Source: Candidatus Nanopelagicales bacterium (lineage in GTDB: Bacteria > Actinomycetota > Actinomycetes > S36-B12). From it: 32,109 nt of DNA. A program made the translations under genes and the position numbers. The stretch spans positions 1 through 32,109 of the forward strand of contig JANRCR010000027.1 of assembly GCA_030726915.1 (NCBI GenBank). Direction: 5' to 3'. The notes beneath the pieces are model-generated. The model did no database searches. It saw only the letters and a list, made by a program, of their open reading frames with translations, and was not told where the DNA came from. This document shows positions 24,312-32,109 of the stretch, in pieces. Numbering within the stretch: the stretch's first letter is position 1; each line of letters begins with the position of its first letter.

Positions 24312-25921
24312 GTGAGCCCGAGGACACGTCAAGCGGGGCCACCACGGTGAGTGATCGCGGTCGATCCGCCGCGCGGCCCATGACAAGCACGCTGTACGGC
24401 GTTCTCGGTGTGGTGTCAGCAGCCTTCGGTGTCGCCGTCGGCACCCTCGTGGCGGCGTTCACCGACCCCGCATTTGCTCCCATCGAGGTGGTTGCGTCGA
24501 CAGCCGTCGACATCCCTCCTGCCATCGTCAAGGAATGGGCGACGTCGACCTTTGGGACGGCGACGAAATCCATCGTGATCGTTGTGGTGATCGTCGCGGT
24601 GGTTGTGCTGTCCGCATGGGCCGGTGTCATGGCACGGCGGAGGATGAGCCTGGGTGTGCTGATGATGCTGGTCGGTGGTGCGGCCGGGGCGGCAGCAGCC
24701 CTCCTGCGTCCCATCGACACGCTGCTGGCTCCGATTCCGGCGCTCATCGCGGGTGGTGTGGCGGCAGGGACGCTCTGGGCGTTGGTGCGCTGGAGTGTGA
24801 CCGACGTCGCTGTGGTCCCGGATGGGATCACCTTCGGTGATGTCGTTGCTCCGGCAGCGGCTGTGGATCGGCGCGGATTCCTGCTCGGTGTCGGTGGTGT
24901 TGTCCTTGTCGGCGGGGCCGTCTTTGCCAGCGCGCGCTGGCTGACCAATCAGGCCAGTGCCGTGGCGTCCCGGGTGGCCACCGTGCTTCCGCGACCGGCA
25001 GCTCCACTGCCGGCCTTGCCCGCGTCCGTCCAGGCTCCCGTGCCCGGTATGACACCGTTTATCACCCCGAACAGCGACTTTTATCGGATTGATACGGCCA
25101 TCCTCGTGCCGCAATTGGCGGCAGAGGAGTGGTCGCTGACCATTGATGGGATGGTGCGTCGCCCCCTCACCATCACCTACGCCGATCTCCTCGATATGGA
25201 GATGGTCGAGCGAGACGTCACCATCATGTGCGTGTCCAATCCCATCGGCGGCGACCTCATCGGCACGGCCCGATGGTTGGGCACCCCCCTGATGCCGCTG
25301 CTCGAGCGTGCAGGCATTGAGGTCGGCGCGGATCAGCTGCTCAGTACGTCCATCGATGGATGGACCTGCAGTACTCCCCTGGATGGCCTCGCCGAGCGCG
25401 AGCCACTCCTCGTCGTGGGCATGAACGGCGAACCGCTGCCGATCCAACACGGCTTCCCCGTGCGCATGGTGATCCCCGGTCTGTATGGATTCATCTCCGC
25501 GACCAAGTGGGTCACCAGCATCCAGGTCACGACGTACGCCGCCGACCCGGCGTACTGGACGGTGCGCGGCTGGGCGACCGACGCACCCGTCCTCACCGGC
25601 AGTCGGATTGACCTGCCCTCGGGCAGCCTCTCCGCGGGCCTCACCGGGATCGCCGGGATCGCCTGGGCGATGGACGGTGACGGCATTTCCCGCGTTGAGG
25701 TGAGTGTTGACGGGGGAGCCTGGCAGGACGCCACGCTGGCTGATCAGCCCACACCGCGGACCTGGCGTCAGTGGTGGATCGACTGGGAGGCCTCCTCTGG
25801 CTCGCACGTCATTGCCGTGCGCGCGACCAATGGTCTGGGTGAGGTGCAGACGAGCGAGGTCCAAGACGTGATTCCCTCGGGGGCCACCGGTTATGACACC
25901 CGCAGTGTCGACGTTGCGTAG
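24308..25921 (+). CDS. Membrane-anchored sulfite-oxidase-fold molybdopterin oxidoreductase
   Basis: This 537-residue protein has four hydrophobic segments: about 28-52, 86-108, 113-133 and 142-160. A fifth follows DRRGFL at about 187-208, which resembles a twin-arginine-like anchor within the chain. The rest is exported. Residues about 255-420 form the molybdenum cofactor domain with the Mo-ligand cysteine C308 in VTIMCVSNP and later GFPVRMVIPGLYG and ATKWVTSI. Residues about 430-530 form the beta-sandwich dimer domain. Related actinobacterial proteins are annotated as sulfite oxidase-like; the true substrate is unknown. The GTG start overlaps the DUF2071 stop. Confidence 0.9.
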   Translation: MSEPEDTSSGATTVSDRGRSAARPMTSTLYGVLGVVSAAFGVAVGTLVAAFTDPAFAPIEVVASTAVDIPPAIVKEWATSTFGTATKSIVIVVVIVAVVVLSAWAGVMARRRMSLGVLMMLVGGAAGAAAALLRPIDTLLAPIPALIAGGVAAGTLWALVRWSVTDVAVVPDGITFGDVVAPAAAVDRRGFLLGVGGVVLVGGAVFASARWLTNQASAVASRVATVLPRPAAPLPALPASVQAPVPGMTPFITPNSDFYRIDTAILVPQLAAEEWSLTIDGMVRRPLTITYADLLDMEMVERDVTIMCVSNPIGGDLIGTARWLGTPLMPLLERAGIEVGADQLLSTSIDGWTCSTPLDGLAEREPLLVVGMNGEPLPIQHGFPVRMVIPGLYGFISATKWVTSIQVTTYAADPAYWTVRGWATDAPVLTGSRIDLPSGSLSAGLTGIAGIAWAMDGDGISRVEVSVDGGAWQDATLADQPTPRTWRQWWIDWEASSGSHVIAVRATNGLGEVQTSEVQDVIPSGATGYDTRSVDVA

Positions 25922-25930
25922 GCTGATGAC

Positions 25931-26308
25931 ATGAAGCCGATTCTGATCTACGACGGCGACTGTGGCTTTTGCACCGTTTCAGCCAACGCCATGCGCCGCT
26001 GGATCCGGCCGCGGGCGCACATCCAGCCGTGGCAGAGCACCGATATCGCTCGCTTTGGTCTCACCGATAAGGAATGCACGACAGCTGTGCAGTTCGTCCT
26101 CTCCGATGGCAGTGTCCGGGCCGGAAGCCGGGCGATCATGGCCATGTTGCGATCCGCGCCCGTGCCCTGGCCGGTGCTCGGTCACGTGGGTGACTTGCCC
26201 GGGGTGGCGCAGTTGGCCAATGTCACCTATCTGTGGATCGCCAAGAACCGCCATCATCTGCCAGGGTCCACCGAGGCCTGCGCCGTTTCGGCGGCTACGG
26301 CCGCCTGA
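25931..26308 (+). CDS. DCC-family thiol-disulfide-like protein (DUF393)
   Basis: This 125-residue protein begins MKPILIYDGDCGFC, the defining DxxCxxC motif of the DCC family, with the two cysteines at 11 and 14, followed by RWIRPRAHIQPWQ and a SRAIMAMLR helix. The family is thought to have thioredoxin-like redox activity. It starts ten bases after the molybdoenzyme stop and is probably in the same transcript, which hints at a partner in cofactor or cysteine redox state. A short convergent gap of about 60 bp separates it from ddl. Confidence 0.88.
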   Translation: MKPILIYDGDCGFCTVSANAMRRWIRPRAHIQPWQSTDIARFGLTDKECTTAVQFVLSDGSVRAGSRAIMAMLRSAPVPWPVLGHVGDLPGVAQLANVTYLWIAKNRHHLPGSTEACAVSAATAA

Positions 26309-26371
26309 GGTCACGGAGCCGTTGAGCCCTGTTTCCGCGTCGGGGGATGACAAAGCCGGCCAGGGTGGGCG

Positions 26372-27316
26372 TCACACTCGGGCGGTGGCGCGATCGACCA
26401 GGGCCGCCATCTGCTGACCCATGTCCAGCCCCGCGGCGGTGAGTGCCTGAGGCACCAGGGATGTCTCGGTCATCCCCGGTGCGACGTTGACCTCGAGGAA
26501 CCACGGTGTGCCGTCGGCGTCCACGATGAAGTCACTGCGTGACCAGTCCCGTAGCCCGAGGGTCGCGTGCGCGAGCAGCGCAACATCTGCCGCGGCCTGT
26601 GCCACAGCCGGGTCGAGACGTGCCGGCACGTGGAATTCCGTCGTGCCGGCGGTGTAGCGCGCGGCATAGTCGTAGAAGCCCCCATCGGCACAAATCTCCA
26701 CAGCCGGGAGCGCGACCGGGCCCTCCGATGTTTCGACAACACCGATGGCCACCTCGGTGCCGGTGACGAAGCGCTCCAGGAGGGCAGCATCACCGTAGGC
26801 AAACGCCCCCATCATCGCCGCGGGCAATTCCTCATGGGCGCGGACGACGCTGACGCCCAGCGCCGATCCGCCCCGGGCGGGCTTGACCACGAGCGGCAGC
26901 CCGATACCGGCTTCGAGGGCAGCCATCACTCCGGGTGCACCGAGTTCGCGGAAGGTGGCATGGGGAAGCGCGACGGACTCCGGTGTCGACGCACCGGCAC
27001 GGCGTACAAGCGTCTTGGCGATCGGCTTATCGAAGGCGAGTCGACACGCGGCGGGACGCGACCCGACGTAGGGCAGGCCAAGGCATTCGAGCACGTCCCG
27101 GAGGGCACCGTCCTCACCGGCACTGCCATGGAGCAGGGGGACTACGCAGTCAGGAGCATCTGCTGCAAGTGCGCCGAGGAGCGCTGCGTCTACGTCGCGC
27201 TCAACAATGTCCCAGTCGGGGCGGGCAGCGCGCAGGGCTTCGGCGACACGACGACCAGAGCGCAGCGACACCTCACGCTCGGCGTTGAGTCCGCCAGCGA
27301 GGATCATGACCTGCAT
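26372..27316 (-). CDS. ddl: D-alanine-D-alanine ligase-like ATP-grasp enzyme
   Basis: This 314-residue ATP-grasp protein has the Ddl residues NAEREVSLRSG (catalytic Glu), VPLLHGSAGEDG, the ATP loop RGGSALGVSVV, the omega-loop FYDYAARY and the metal site RSDFIV..FLEVNVAPGMTETSLVPQA. It would join two D-alanines for peptidoglycan. Actinobacteria often carry a second Ddl elsewhere, so this may be an accessory copy or act on a related dipeptide. ATG 27316 has GGAAGG five bases upstream. It follows the aminotransferase gene on the same strand. Confidence 0.92.
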   Translation of the reverse strand: MQVMILAGGLNAEREVSLRSGRRVAEALRAARPDWDIVERDVDAALLGALAADAPDCVVPLLHGSAGEDGALRDVLECLGLPYVGSRPAACRLAFDKPIAKTLVRRAGASTPESVALPHATFRELGAPGVMAALEAGIGLPLVVKPARGGSALGVSVVRAHEELPAAMMGAFAYGDAALLERFVTGTEVAIGVVETSEGPVALPAVEICADGGFYDYAARYTAGTTEFHVPARLDPAVAQAAADVALLAHATLGLRDWSRSDFIVDADGTPWFLEVNVAPGMTETSLVPQALTAAGLDMGQQMAALVDRATARV

Positions 27317-27347
27317 GGGTGCCTTCCGGTCGTGGGATTCAGTGTGA

Positions 27348-27362
27348 CTGACACGGTGTCAG
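27348..27362. repeat. Palindrome at the aminotransferase stop codon
   Basis: CTGACAC-G-GTGTCAG spans the aminotransferase TGA and lies 32 bp before ddl. It could be a protein-binding site or a short RNA hairpin. No T-run follows. Confidence 0.35.
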
Positions 27363-28654
27363 AGCACATTGGGTGCGGGGTTGTCCGATCCGTCACCATC
27401 GCGCAGCACATGTCCGGTGCCGAAGGTCTGCGCCAACTCAAGTTCTGATTCGATGACCCCGGCGAGACGACGGACCCCCTCGCGGATGCGATCCGGATCG
27501 GGATAGCAGTAGGACAGGCGCAGATGTGCGCGCCCTTGACCATCGACGTAGAAGCCGGTCCCGGGGACGTAGGCGACCAGCGCGGCGATTGCGCGCGGCA
27601 GCATGGCCTTGGAATCCAGGCCCTCCGGCAGTGTTAACCACGAATAGAACCCACCCTGCGGATGCGTCCAGGTGGTGCCTGCCGGCATGAGTTGATCGAG
27701 GGTCTCGAGCATGGCGTCACGACGTTCGCGATACAACTCACGGAAGACCTTGACCTGCTCCCGCCAGGGTTGCGTCGCGAGGTAGTCCGACACGGTGAAC
27801 TGGGCGTAGTTGGAAGGGCACAGCACGGCCGACTCGGCGGCGAGGACGAGCTTTTCGCGTACGCCGTGGGGAGCGACAGCCCAACCGACGCGGAGTCCGG
27901 ATGCGATCGTCTTGGAGAAGGAGCCGAGGTAGACGACCTGCTGATCGTCATCGGCACGGATCGCCCGAGGCGGGGGACCCTCAAAGCCGAGGAGGCCGTA
28001 GGGATCGTCCTCGAGGAGCAACACCCCCTCGCGCTGGGCGATGGCGAGGATGTCCTGGCGACGCTGCGGCCCCTGCGTCACTCCGGCAGGGTTGTGGAAC
28101 GACGGGATCGTGTAGATCATCTTGACCCGTTTGCCGTCTGCGCGCGCCGCGATGATGGCTGCGTCGAGTGCGGAGGGCACGAGGCCTTCAGCGTCCATGG
28201 CCACGTGCACGATGTCGCACTCGTAGGAGCGGAAGACTCCGAGTGCGCCGACGTACGACGGGGCTTCGACGAGGACAACGTCACCCGGATCACAGAAGAC
28301 GCGGGTCACGAGATCCAGAGCCATCTGCGATCCGGTCGTGACGACGATGTCATCCGGATGCGCGGTGATGCCGACCTCGCTCATGACATCAAGAATCTGC
28401 TCCCGCAGGGTGACGTCACCCTGGCCGGATCCGTACTGCAAAACCTGCGTGCCGCGCTCTCGGATGAGACGCGACGCCGTCTCGGCGAGGATGTCGAGTG
28501 GAAGTGCCTGGACGTAGGGCATGCCCCCGGCGAGGGAGACAACCTCAGGACGCGATGCGACGGCGAAGAGCGCGCGGATTTCGGAGGCGGTCATACCGCG
28601 CGCGCGGGCGGCATAGGAATCCACCCAGGGGTCTAGCCTCGACCCTCCACTCAT
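27359..28654 (-). CDS. PLP-dependent aminotransferase, fold type I (2-aminoadipate/aromatic type)
   Basis: This 431-residue class I/II aminotransferase has SLAGGMPYVQALP, TTGSQMALDLVTRVF, the PLP-contacting IPSFHNPAGVT, EDDPYGLLGF and the Schiff-base lysine in LGSFSKTIASGLRVGWAVAP. This sequence type resembles MocR-like, LysN and KAT II aminotransferases without a DNA-binding domain. I chose ATG 28654 because GGGAGG lies six bases upstream. The open frame extends to 28699 without such a site. The gene sits beside ddl, so a link to D-amino acid or wall precursor supply is possible but unproven. Confidence 0.92.
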   Translation of the reverse strand: MSGGSRLDPWVDSYAARARGMTASEIRALFAVASRPEVVSLAGGMPYVQALPLDILAETASRLIRERGTQVLQYGSGQGDVTLREQILDVMSEVGITAHPDDIVVTTGSQMALDLVTRVFCDPGDVVLVEAPSYVGALGVFRSYECDIVHVAMDAEGLVPSALDAAIIAARADGKRVKMIYTIPSFHNPAGVTQGPQRRQDILAIAQREGVLLLEDDPYGLLGFEGPPPRAIRADDDQQVVYLGSFSKTIASGLRVGWAVAPHGVREKLVLAAESAVLCPSNYAQFTVSDYLATQPWREQVKVFRELYRERRDAMLETLDQLMPAGTTWTHPQGGFYSWLTLPEGLDSKAMLPRAIAALVAYVPGTGFYVDGQGRAHLRLSYCYPDPDRIREGVRRLAGVIESELELAQTFGTGHVLRDGDGSDNPAPNVL

Positions 28655-28710
28655 CACGCACCTCCCTGTCTCCCGCGTCATGGCCCTATCCAGCCCCACG
28701 TCGAGTCTCT

Positions 28711-28881
28711 ATGCTGACGGATGGCTTCGATGAGGCGTGGGATGGGGTGAGGGGCGTGGCGAACGACGTCGCCGAGAGGGGCGGCTCCGTGCTGGCCTTC
28801 CTCGTCCTGGCCGTCCTCGTTTTTGCCCTCGGTGCCGCGGTGGGATTTGTCGGGCGACTCCTCTGGCCCGGCCAACGCTGA
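28711..28881 (+). CDS. Small single-pass membrane protein
   Basis: A 56-residue frame begins MLTDGFDEAWDGV, with a polar amphipathic N-terminus and one hydrophobic helix (about 29-50, LAFLVLAVLVFALGAAVGF) ending in RLLWPGQR. I do not recognise a family. It is divergent from the aminotransferase and convergent with cwlM, ends at a clean hairpin, and has normal high-GC codon positions, which favours a real gene. No strong ribosome site precedes the ATG. Confidence 0.6.
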   Translation: MLTDGFDEAWDGVRGVANDVAERGGSVLAFLVLAVLVFALGAAVGFVGRLLWPGQR

Positions 28882-28888
28882 CGCAAGT

Positions 28889-28908
28889 CCGGACACGCTG
28901 GTGTCCGG
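28889..28908. terminator. Bidirectional hairpin between convergent genes
   Basis: Perfect arms CCGGACAC / GTGTCCGG with loop GCTG lie in the 35-bp gap between the small membrane gene and cwlM. A second GC hairpin (GCCCCC/GGGGGC, about 28911-28931) overlaps the cwlM end. There is no T-run, as is common for actinobacterial hairpin terminators. Confidence 0.6.
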
Positions 28909-28916
28909 GAGCCCCC

Positions 28917-30008
28917 TCAGTCCGCGGGGGCAAAAAAGTCGATCACCGCGGTGGCAATGGCCTCACCCACAGTGTCGCGGAATCGTGGATCAGCCAGGCG
29001 CGCAGCATCCCCGGCGTGGGAGAGGTAGCCGAGCTCGACCCACACCGCGGGCATGGTCGTCAGCCTCAGGAGATCCCAGGTGCGGGGATGGCTACGACAA
29101 TCAACGAGGTCGGTACGCCGACACACCTCTTCTTGGATCTGCTCCGCAGCCACACGGCCGCTTTCGGAGAGTGCACCGCCCAGGGGTGCACCGAAGTAGA
29201 ACGTGGCAAAGCCGTTGGCTCCGGGCAGATCAACGCGCTCAACATGAAGTGACACGAGCAGGTCAGCTCCCGCATCGTTGGAATACACGGCGCGCACATG
29301 TTCATCGACCAACTCGGGTGTGGGGGTGCGCGTGTACATGACCTGGGTGCCGAGCGCGGCCAGTCGACCCTCAATGCGTGCGCATACGTCGGCCACGATG
29401 GTTGCCTCGGTGAGAGCGAATCGTTCGTCAGCATCAGCACCACCCGGGTCGAGCACGATCACCTTGCCCGCGACCCCGGAGCGCAACTCCTGCATTGCCT
29501 GCCGCTCTCGAATCAAGACAGCGTTGCCGTCACCCACCGTGCGGGTGAGGCGTTCGAGTGCCCAGTAGGTGGTGAAGCCACATGTCCCGTCTGACTCGAG
29601 GCCGACATTGCGTTGGAACTCACGTAAAGCTCGGTCGGTGAGGACGCCGAAGATCCCGTCGGGTCGACCGCAGTCAAAACCCATTCGCGTGAGCCTGTCT
29701 TGCAGATCCTGCACATCATCACCATGGATGAGGTGGCCGGGTGTGAAGGCCAAGACCCGATCCCCGAGGGCCCAGCGAGCCTCGTCGAGATGGCGAAGTG
29801 TTTGCGGACCGACGATACCGTCCACGGGGATCCCACGCTGCTGCTGGAATGTCCGAACGGCTTGCTCAACGTCGTGGTCAAACTCAACGTCATCATCAAG
29901 GGATGCCGTCGCGCGGTCGGGGTCCACGTCGATCAAGGACAGACGTACGAGGCGCGCGCGGATGTCTGCCACCGCGACGCCGGAGTCCCCGCGCCGGATG
30001 ACGGACAC
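28917..30008 (-). CDS. cwlM: CwlM-like peptidoglycan-binding amidase homologue (probably inactive)
   Basis: The 363 residues comprise two peptidoglycan-binding repeats (about 5-75 and 92-155, the second with FQRNVGLESDG) and an N-acetylmuramoyl-L-alanine amidase (Amidase_3) domain (about 180-360). Zinc and catalytic positions are E201, H255 in SLHVE and E325 in WVELGYLS. The first zinc histidine of the usual DPGHGG motif is replaced (DPGGADAD, G190). In mycobacteria CwlM next to trxA/trxB is a non-enzymatic, phospho-regulated activator of MurA and precursor flow. This gene has the same place and the same kind of lost residue. GTG 30008 lies six bases after the trxA stop. Confidence 0.92.
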   Translation of the reverse strand: MSVIRRGDSGVAVADIRARLVRLSLIDVDPDRATASLDDDVEFDHDVEQAVRTFQQQRGIPVDGIVGPQTLRHLDEARWALGDRVLAFTPGHLIHGDDVQDLQDRLTRMGFDCGRPDGIFGVLTDRALREFQRNVGLESDGTCGFTTYWALERLTRTVGDGNAVLIRERQAMQELRSGVAGKVIVLDPGGADADERFALTEATIVADVCARIEGRLAALGTQVMYTRTPTPELVDEHVRAVYSNDAGADLLVSLHVERVDLPGANGFATFYFGAPLGGALSESGRVAAEQIQEEVCRRTDLVDCRSHPRTWDLLRLTTMPAVWVELGYLSHAGDAARLADPRFRDTVGEAIATAVIDFFAPAD

Positions 30009-30014
30009 CCTCGA

Positions 30015-30338
30015 CTACTGGAGGAAGGGCTGGAGGTCGGAGAGCAGCGCTGCCTTGGGCTTGGCCCCGATGATCGTCTTCACGACATCGCCACCGGAGT
30101 AGACGTTGAGCGTGGGGATCGAGGTGATGCCGTACGACGCTGCCGTCTTGGGGTTTTCGTCAACGTTGAGTTTGGCGACGGTGATGGTGCCGTCGTACTC
30201 GTTGGCGATCTCCTCCAGGATGGGGGCGACCATGCGGCACGGACCGCACCACTCGGCCCAAAAATCGACGATGACGGGGTGCGGGCTCTTGAGGACGTCT
30301 GCATCGAAGGACGCATCGGTCACGACTTTGGTGGGCAT
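30015..30338 (-). CDS. trxA: Thioredoxin
   Basis: This 107-residue thioredoxin has the active site WCGPC (C31, C34), the buried aspartate in VDFWAEW, the cis-proline in SIPTL and a C-terminal amphipathic helix. It reduces cytoplasmic disulfides using electrons from TrxB. ATG 30338 has AAGGAG at short spacing. The open frame to 30359 is not thioredoxin-like. It lies between trxB and cwlM on one strand. Confidence 0.97.
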   Translation of the reverse strand: MPTKVVTDASFDADVLKSPHPVIVDFWAEWCGPCRMVAPILEEIANEYDGTITVAKLNVDENPKTAASYGITSIPTLNVYSGGDVVKTIIGAKPKAALLSDLQPFLQ

Positions 30339-30424
30339 GGAACTCCTTCCGGGTGCCACCAGCCTACGGGGCTGCGTGGGCCCCCGGCTGCGTGGGATTC
30401 ATCGGCATGATTTGCGGTGCCGCA

Positions 30425-31357
30425 CTACTCCTGAGCGGCGAGGTAGCGCTCGGCATCCAGGGCGGCTGAGCAGCCTGTGCCGGCCGCGGTGATCGCCTGG
30501 CGATAGATGTGGTCGACGAGGTCTCCCGCAGCGAAGACTCCGCGGACGTCGGTGCGGGTGCTGGGTGCATCGACCAGGACGTATCCGTTGTCGTCGACAG
30601 CGACCTTGCCCTTGACCAACTCAGATCGAGGATCGTGACCGATCGCGATGAAGAGTCCCGTGACAGCGAGTTCGCGCGTCTCACCGGTCACCGTGTCCCT
30701 GAGGACGATTCCGCTGACTTTGGCGTCGCCGAGGACGTCCACGACCTCTGAATTCCACGCGAAGTGAATCTTGGGATTGGCCAGGGCGCGCTCCTGCATG
30801 ATCTTGCTCGCGCGCAGGCCGTCACGTCGGTGGATCAGGGTCACGCTTGAGGCAAATCGGGTGAGGAAGGTGGCCTCCTCCAGTGCGGAGTCACCACCCC
30901 CGACGACGGCGATGTCCTGATCACGGAAGAAGAAGCCGTCACAGGTGGCGCACCAGGAGACGCCGTGCCCCGAGAGGCGCTTCTCGTTGGGCAGGTTGAG
31001 CTCGCGATAGCCGGATCCCATGGCCAGGATGAGCGCGCGCGATGAGTATTCGCGACCACTGCCGTCGCGGACCTTTTTGATGTCACCCGACATGTCGATG
31101 TCGACGATGTCGTCCGTGATTATCTCCGCCCCGAAGCGCACAGCCTGCGCGCGCATCTCCTCCATGAGGGCCGGACCCATGATGCCGTCCTTGAACCCGG
31201 GGAAATTCTCCACCTCGGTGGTGTTCATCAAGGCTCCACCGGCGGTCACGGCACCTTCGAAGACCAGGGGTGCCAACTGTGCCCGCGCGGTGTAGATCGC
31301 GGCGGTGTAGCCGGTGGGTCCTGAGCCAATGATGATCACATCGCGGACGTCGGTCAC
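30425..31357 (-). CDS. trxB: Thioredoxin reductase (NADPH, FAD)
   Basis: This 310-residue flavoenzyme has the FAD motif [20 protein letters not shown], the redox pair C136/C139 in SWCATCDGF, the NADPH motif [15 protein letters not shown] and the closing FAD motif [16 protein letters not shown]. It transfers electrons from NADPH to TrxA, encoded 87 bp downstream. GTG 31357 has TGGAG eight bases upstream. Confidence 0.97.
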   Translation of the reverse strand: MTDVRDVIIIGSGPTGYTAAIYTARAQLAPLVFEGAVTAGGALMNTTEVENFPGFKDGIMGPALMEEMRAQAVRFGAEIITDDIVDIDMSGDIKKVRDGSGREYSSRALILAMGSGYRELNLPNEKRLSGHGVSWCATCDGFFFRDQDIAVVGGGDSALEEATFLTRFASSVTLIHRRDGLRASKIMQERALANPKIHFAWNSEVVDVLGDAKVSGIVLRDTVTGETRELAVTGLFIAIGHDPRSELVKGKVAVDDNGYVLVDAPSTRTDVRGVFAAGDLVDHIYRQAITAAGTGCSAALDAERYLAAQE

Positions 31358-31436
31358 GGTGCACGCTCCAGGATTGATAGTGAGGGGCTTGGCTCATTGT
31401 GCTGCATTGGTGCAGGGACGATCTGGTGGCCCGGGC

Positions 31437-32078
31437 CTACGGCGCGAGGGGGAGGTCCCAATGCCTCGCATTAGCCACGTCGGCGTCATCACAGTCCCAC
31501 CCCACCGCGACCACATGCAGACTGCGAGGGGTGACTGCCTCAGCGGGTGTATCCACGGTGACGATCACCCCGGCCTTGGCACCATCGAAGGTCGCCATAT
31601 CGAGCAGCAGCGGGGTGGAACTGACGGGCAGCCCCAACCGGCCGAGGCAGTCCGCAAGTGCCTCCGGACTGGCGCCGAGGCCGGTGCTCGCCATGGCCAT
31701 GGCGGAGGGTGTCGCAGCCATCGCGGCAGACACGGCCCCGGGATCGGCAAATCCGGAGGAGGTCAAGAGTGTGGTGAGTTGTGCCGGCATGGATTCGGCC
31801 GCGTAGTCGATGCCGGTCGCCACCATGGCACGCGGCGTGGCAGGCGCGGGGAGGGCGCCCGCCTGGGGAAGGGACTCACGGTCTGCGTCGACCTGGGCGG
31901 CTGGTCCGCCTGAGGTGTCCGTCGCAGGCGACATCTCGGTCACCGCGACGCTGGACCCACCGTCAGCGACGGGATCTCCCCCGCGCAGTGAGGGCACGAC
32001 AACGGCGCCCACCAAGACCAGGCCCGCGGCCCCGGCGAGGACCGGCAGGAGTGCTCCGCGGCGGCGACGCTGCCCGCG
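31437..32078 (-). CDS. Anti-sigma-factor-like single-pass membrane protein (N-terminus missing)
   Basis: About 213 residues are visible. They begin with a basic RGQRRRR stretch and a membrane helix (ALLPVLAGAAGLVLVGAVVV), then an Ala/Pro-rich extracytoplasmic linker and a small C-terminal domain (..LADCLGRLGLP.., ATFDGAKAGVIVTV, LHVVAVGWDCDDAD). The cytoplasmic sigma-binding part would lie beyond the window. In actinobacteria the gene before trxB in this block encodes an anti-sigma factor, preceded by an ECF sigma gene (sigM-type), and this protein's layout fits. The frame hits a stop only inside the low-complexity end sequence. Confidence 0.65.
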   Translation of the reverse strand, partial: RGQRRRRGALLPVLAGAAGLVLVGAVVVPSLRGGDPVADGGSSVAVTEMSPATDTSGGPAAQVDADRESLPQAGALPAPATPRAMVATGIDYAAESMPAQLTTLLTSSGFADPGAVSAAMAATPSAMAMASTGLGASPEALADCLGRLGLPVSSTPLLLDMATFDGAKAGVIVTVDTPAEAVTPRSLHVVAVGWDCDDADVANARHWDLPLAP

Positions 32079-32109
32079 TATCTATCTATCTAACTGTATA
32101 TATATATAT
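32079..32109. repeat. Low-complexity terminal tract (TATC and TA repeats)
   Basis: Three TATC units are followed by TAACTG and a TA dinucleotide run. The stretch contains almost no G and abruptly interrupts a GC-rich coding frame at the window edge. This looks like an assembly or read-end artefact rather than genome sequence. Confidence 0.75.

Noticed and set aside
24416-25864. 482-codon open frame on the minus strand opposite the molybdoenzyme
   Set aside because: It is rich in His/Gly/Arg/Asp with no motif, as expected for an antisense shadow of a high-GC gene.
27662-28636. 324-codon plus-strand frame opposite the aminotransferase
   Set aside because: It is an antisense shadow, and the opposite strand encodes a complete aminotransferase with all motifs.
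1-32109. CRISPR arrays, prophage genes or rRNA genes
   Set aside because: I found no regularly spaced repeats, phage structural or integrase frames, or rRNA sequence in the window.

Overview
The window is a high-GC chromosomal replication-origin segment from an actinobacterium (phylum Actinomycetota). The evidence is gene order: DLW-39, tRNA-Ile, a DUF3566 protein, gyrA, gyrB, dciA, recF, dnaN, an oriC with DnaA boxes, dnaA, rpmH, rnpA/yidD, yidC, khpB (jag), rsmG, parA, parB, cwlM, trxA, trxB and an anti-sigma-like gene. This is the classical actinobacterial dnaA neighbourhood, as in Mycobacterium and Streptomyces. GC-rich third codon positions, frequent GTG starts and two near-perfect parS sites agree. 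Genus cannot be decided from the sequence.

Layout. (a) 1-13242, minus strand, reading away from the origin: dnaA, a ~470-bp oriC gap with five DnaA boxes, dnaN, recF, dciA, gyrB, gyrA, DUF3566 protein, a TetR regulator, a small frameshifted ORF, a membrane-embedded spermidine-synthase-like protein, tRNA-Ile(GAU) and the start of a DLW-39 protein. (b) 13540-16748, plus strand: rpmH, an in-frame rnpA-yidD ORF, yidC, khpB and rsmG. (c) 16748-18081: a compact insertion placed exactly at the rsmG stop codon. It has 21-bp terminal inverted repeats (20/21), a 9-bp target duplication and no transposase, and it carries a winged-helix/MNT plus HEPN toxin-antitoxin pair on the minus strand. (d) 18211-20160: a short leader ORF containing both parS sites, then parA and parB, with two perfect DnaA boxes between them. 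(e) 20254-26308, plus strand: accessory genes, first a partial hydroxyproline-type catabolic operon (FAD amino acid dehydrogenase, DapA-family lyase/deaminase, Ser/Cys-type proline racemase homologue), then DUF2071, a membrane-anchored sulfite-oxidase-fold molybdoenzyme and a DCC thiol protein. (f) 26372-32078, mostly minus strand: a D-Ala-D-Ala ligase-like protein, a PLP aminotransferase, a 56-aa membrane peptide (plus strand), cwlM, trxA, trxB and a truncated anti-sigma-like membrane protein. The last 31 bases are low-complexity AT repeats unlike the rest and are probably a contig-end artefact.

How it works together. The minus-strand block left of oriC and the plus-strand block right of it both run with the replication forks and supply initiation (DnaA, DciA), processivity (DnaN), repair (RecF), supercoiling (GyrAB), segregation (ParAB-parS), tRNA processing and membrane insertion (RnpA, YidD, YidC). 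The cwlM-trxA-trxB block converges on this and links redox and cell-wall control to an anti-sigma gene. The most noteworthy new structure is the transposase-less toxin-antitoxin element between rsmG and parA. Next are the parS-bearing leader ORF, whose duplicated peptide shows only synonymous differences, the rnpA-yidD single ORF, and a DLW-39 start codon one base beyond a tRNA 3' end.
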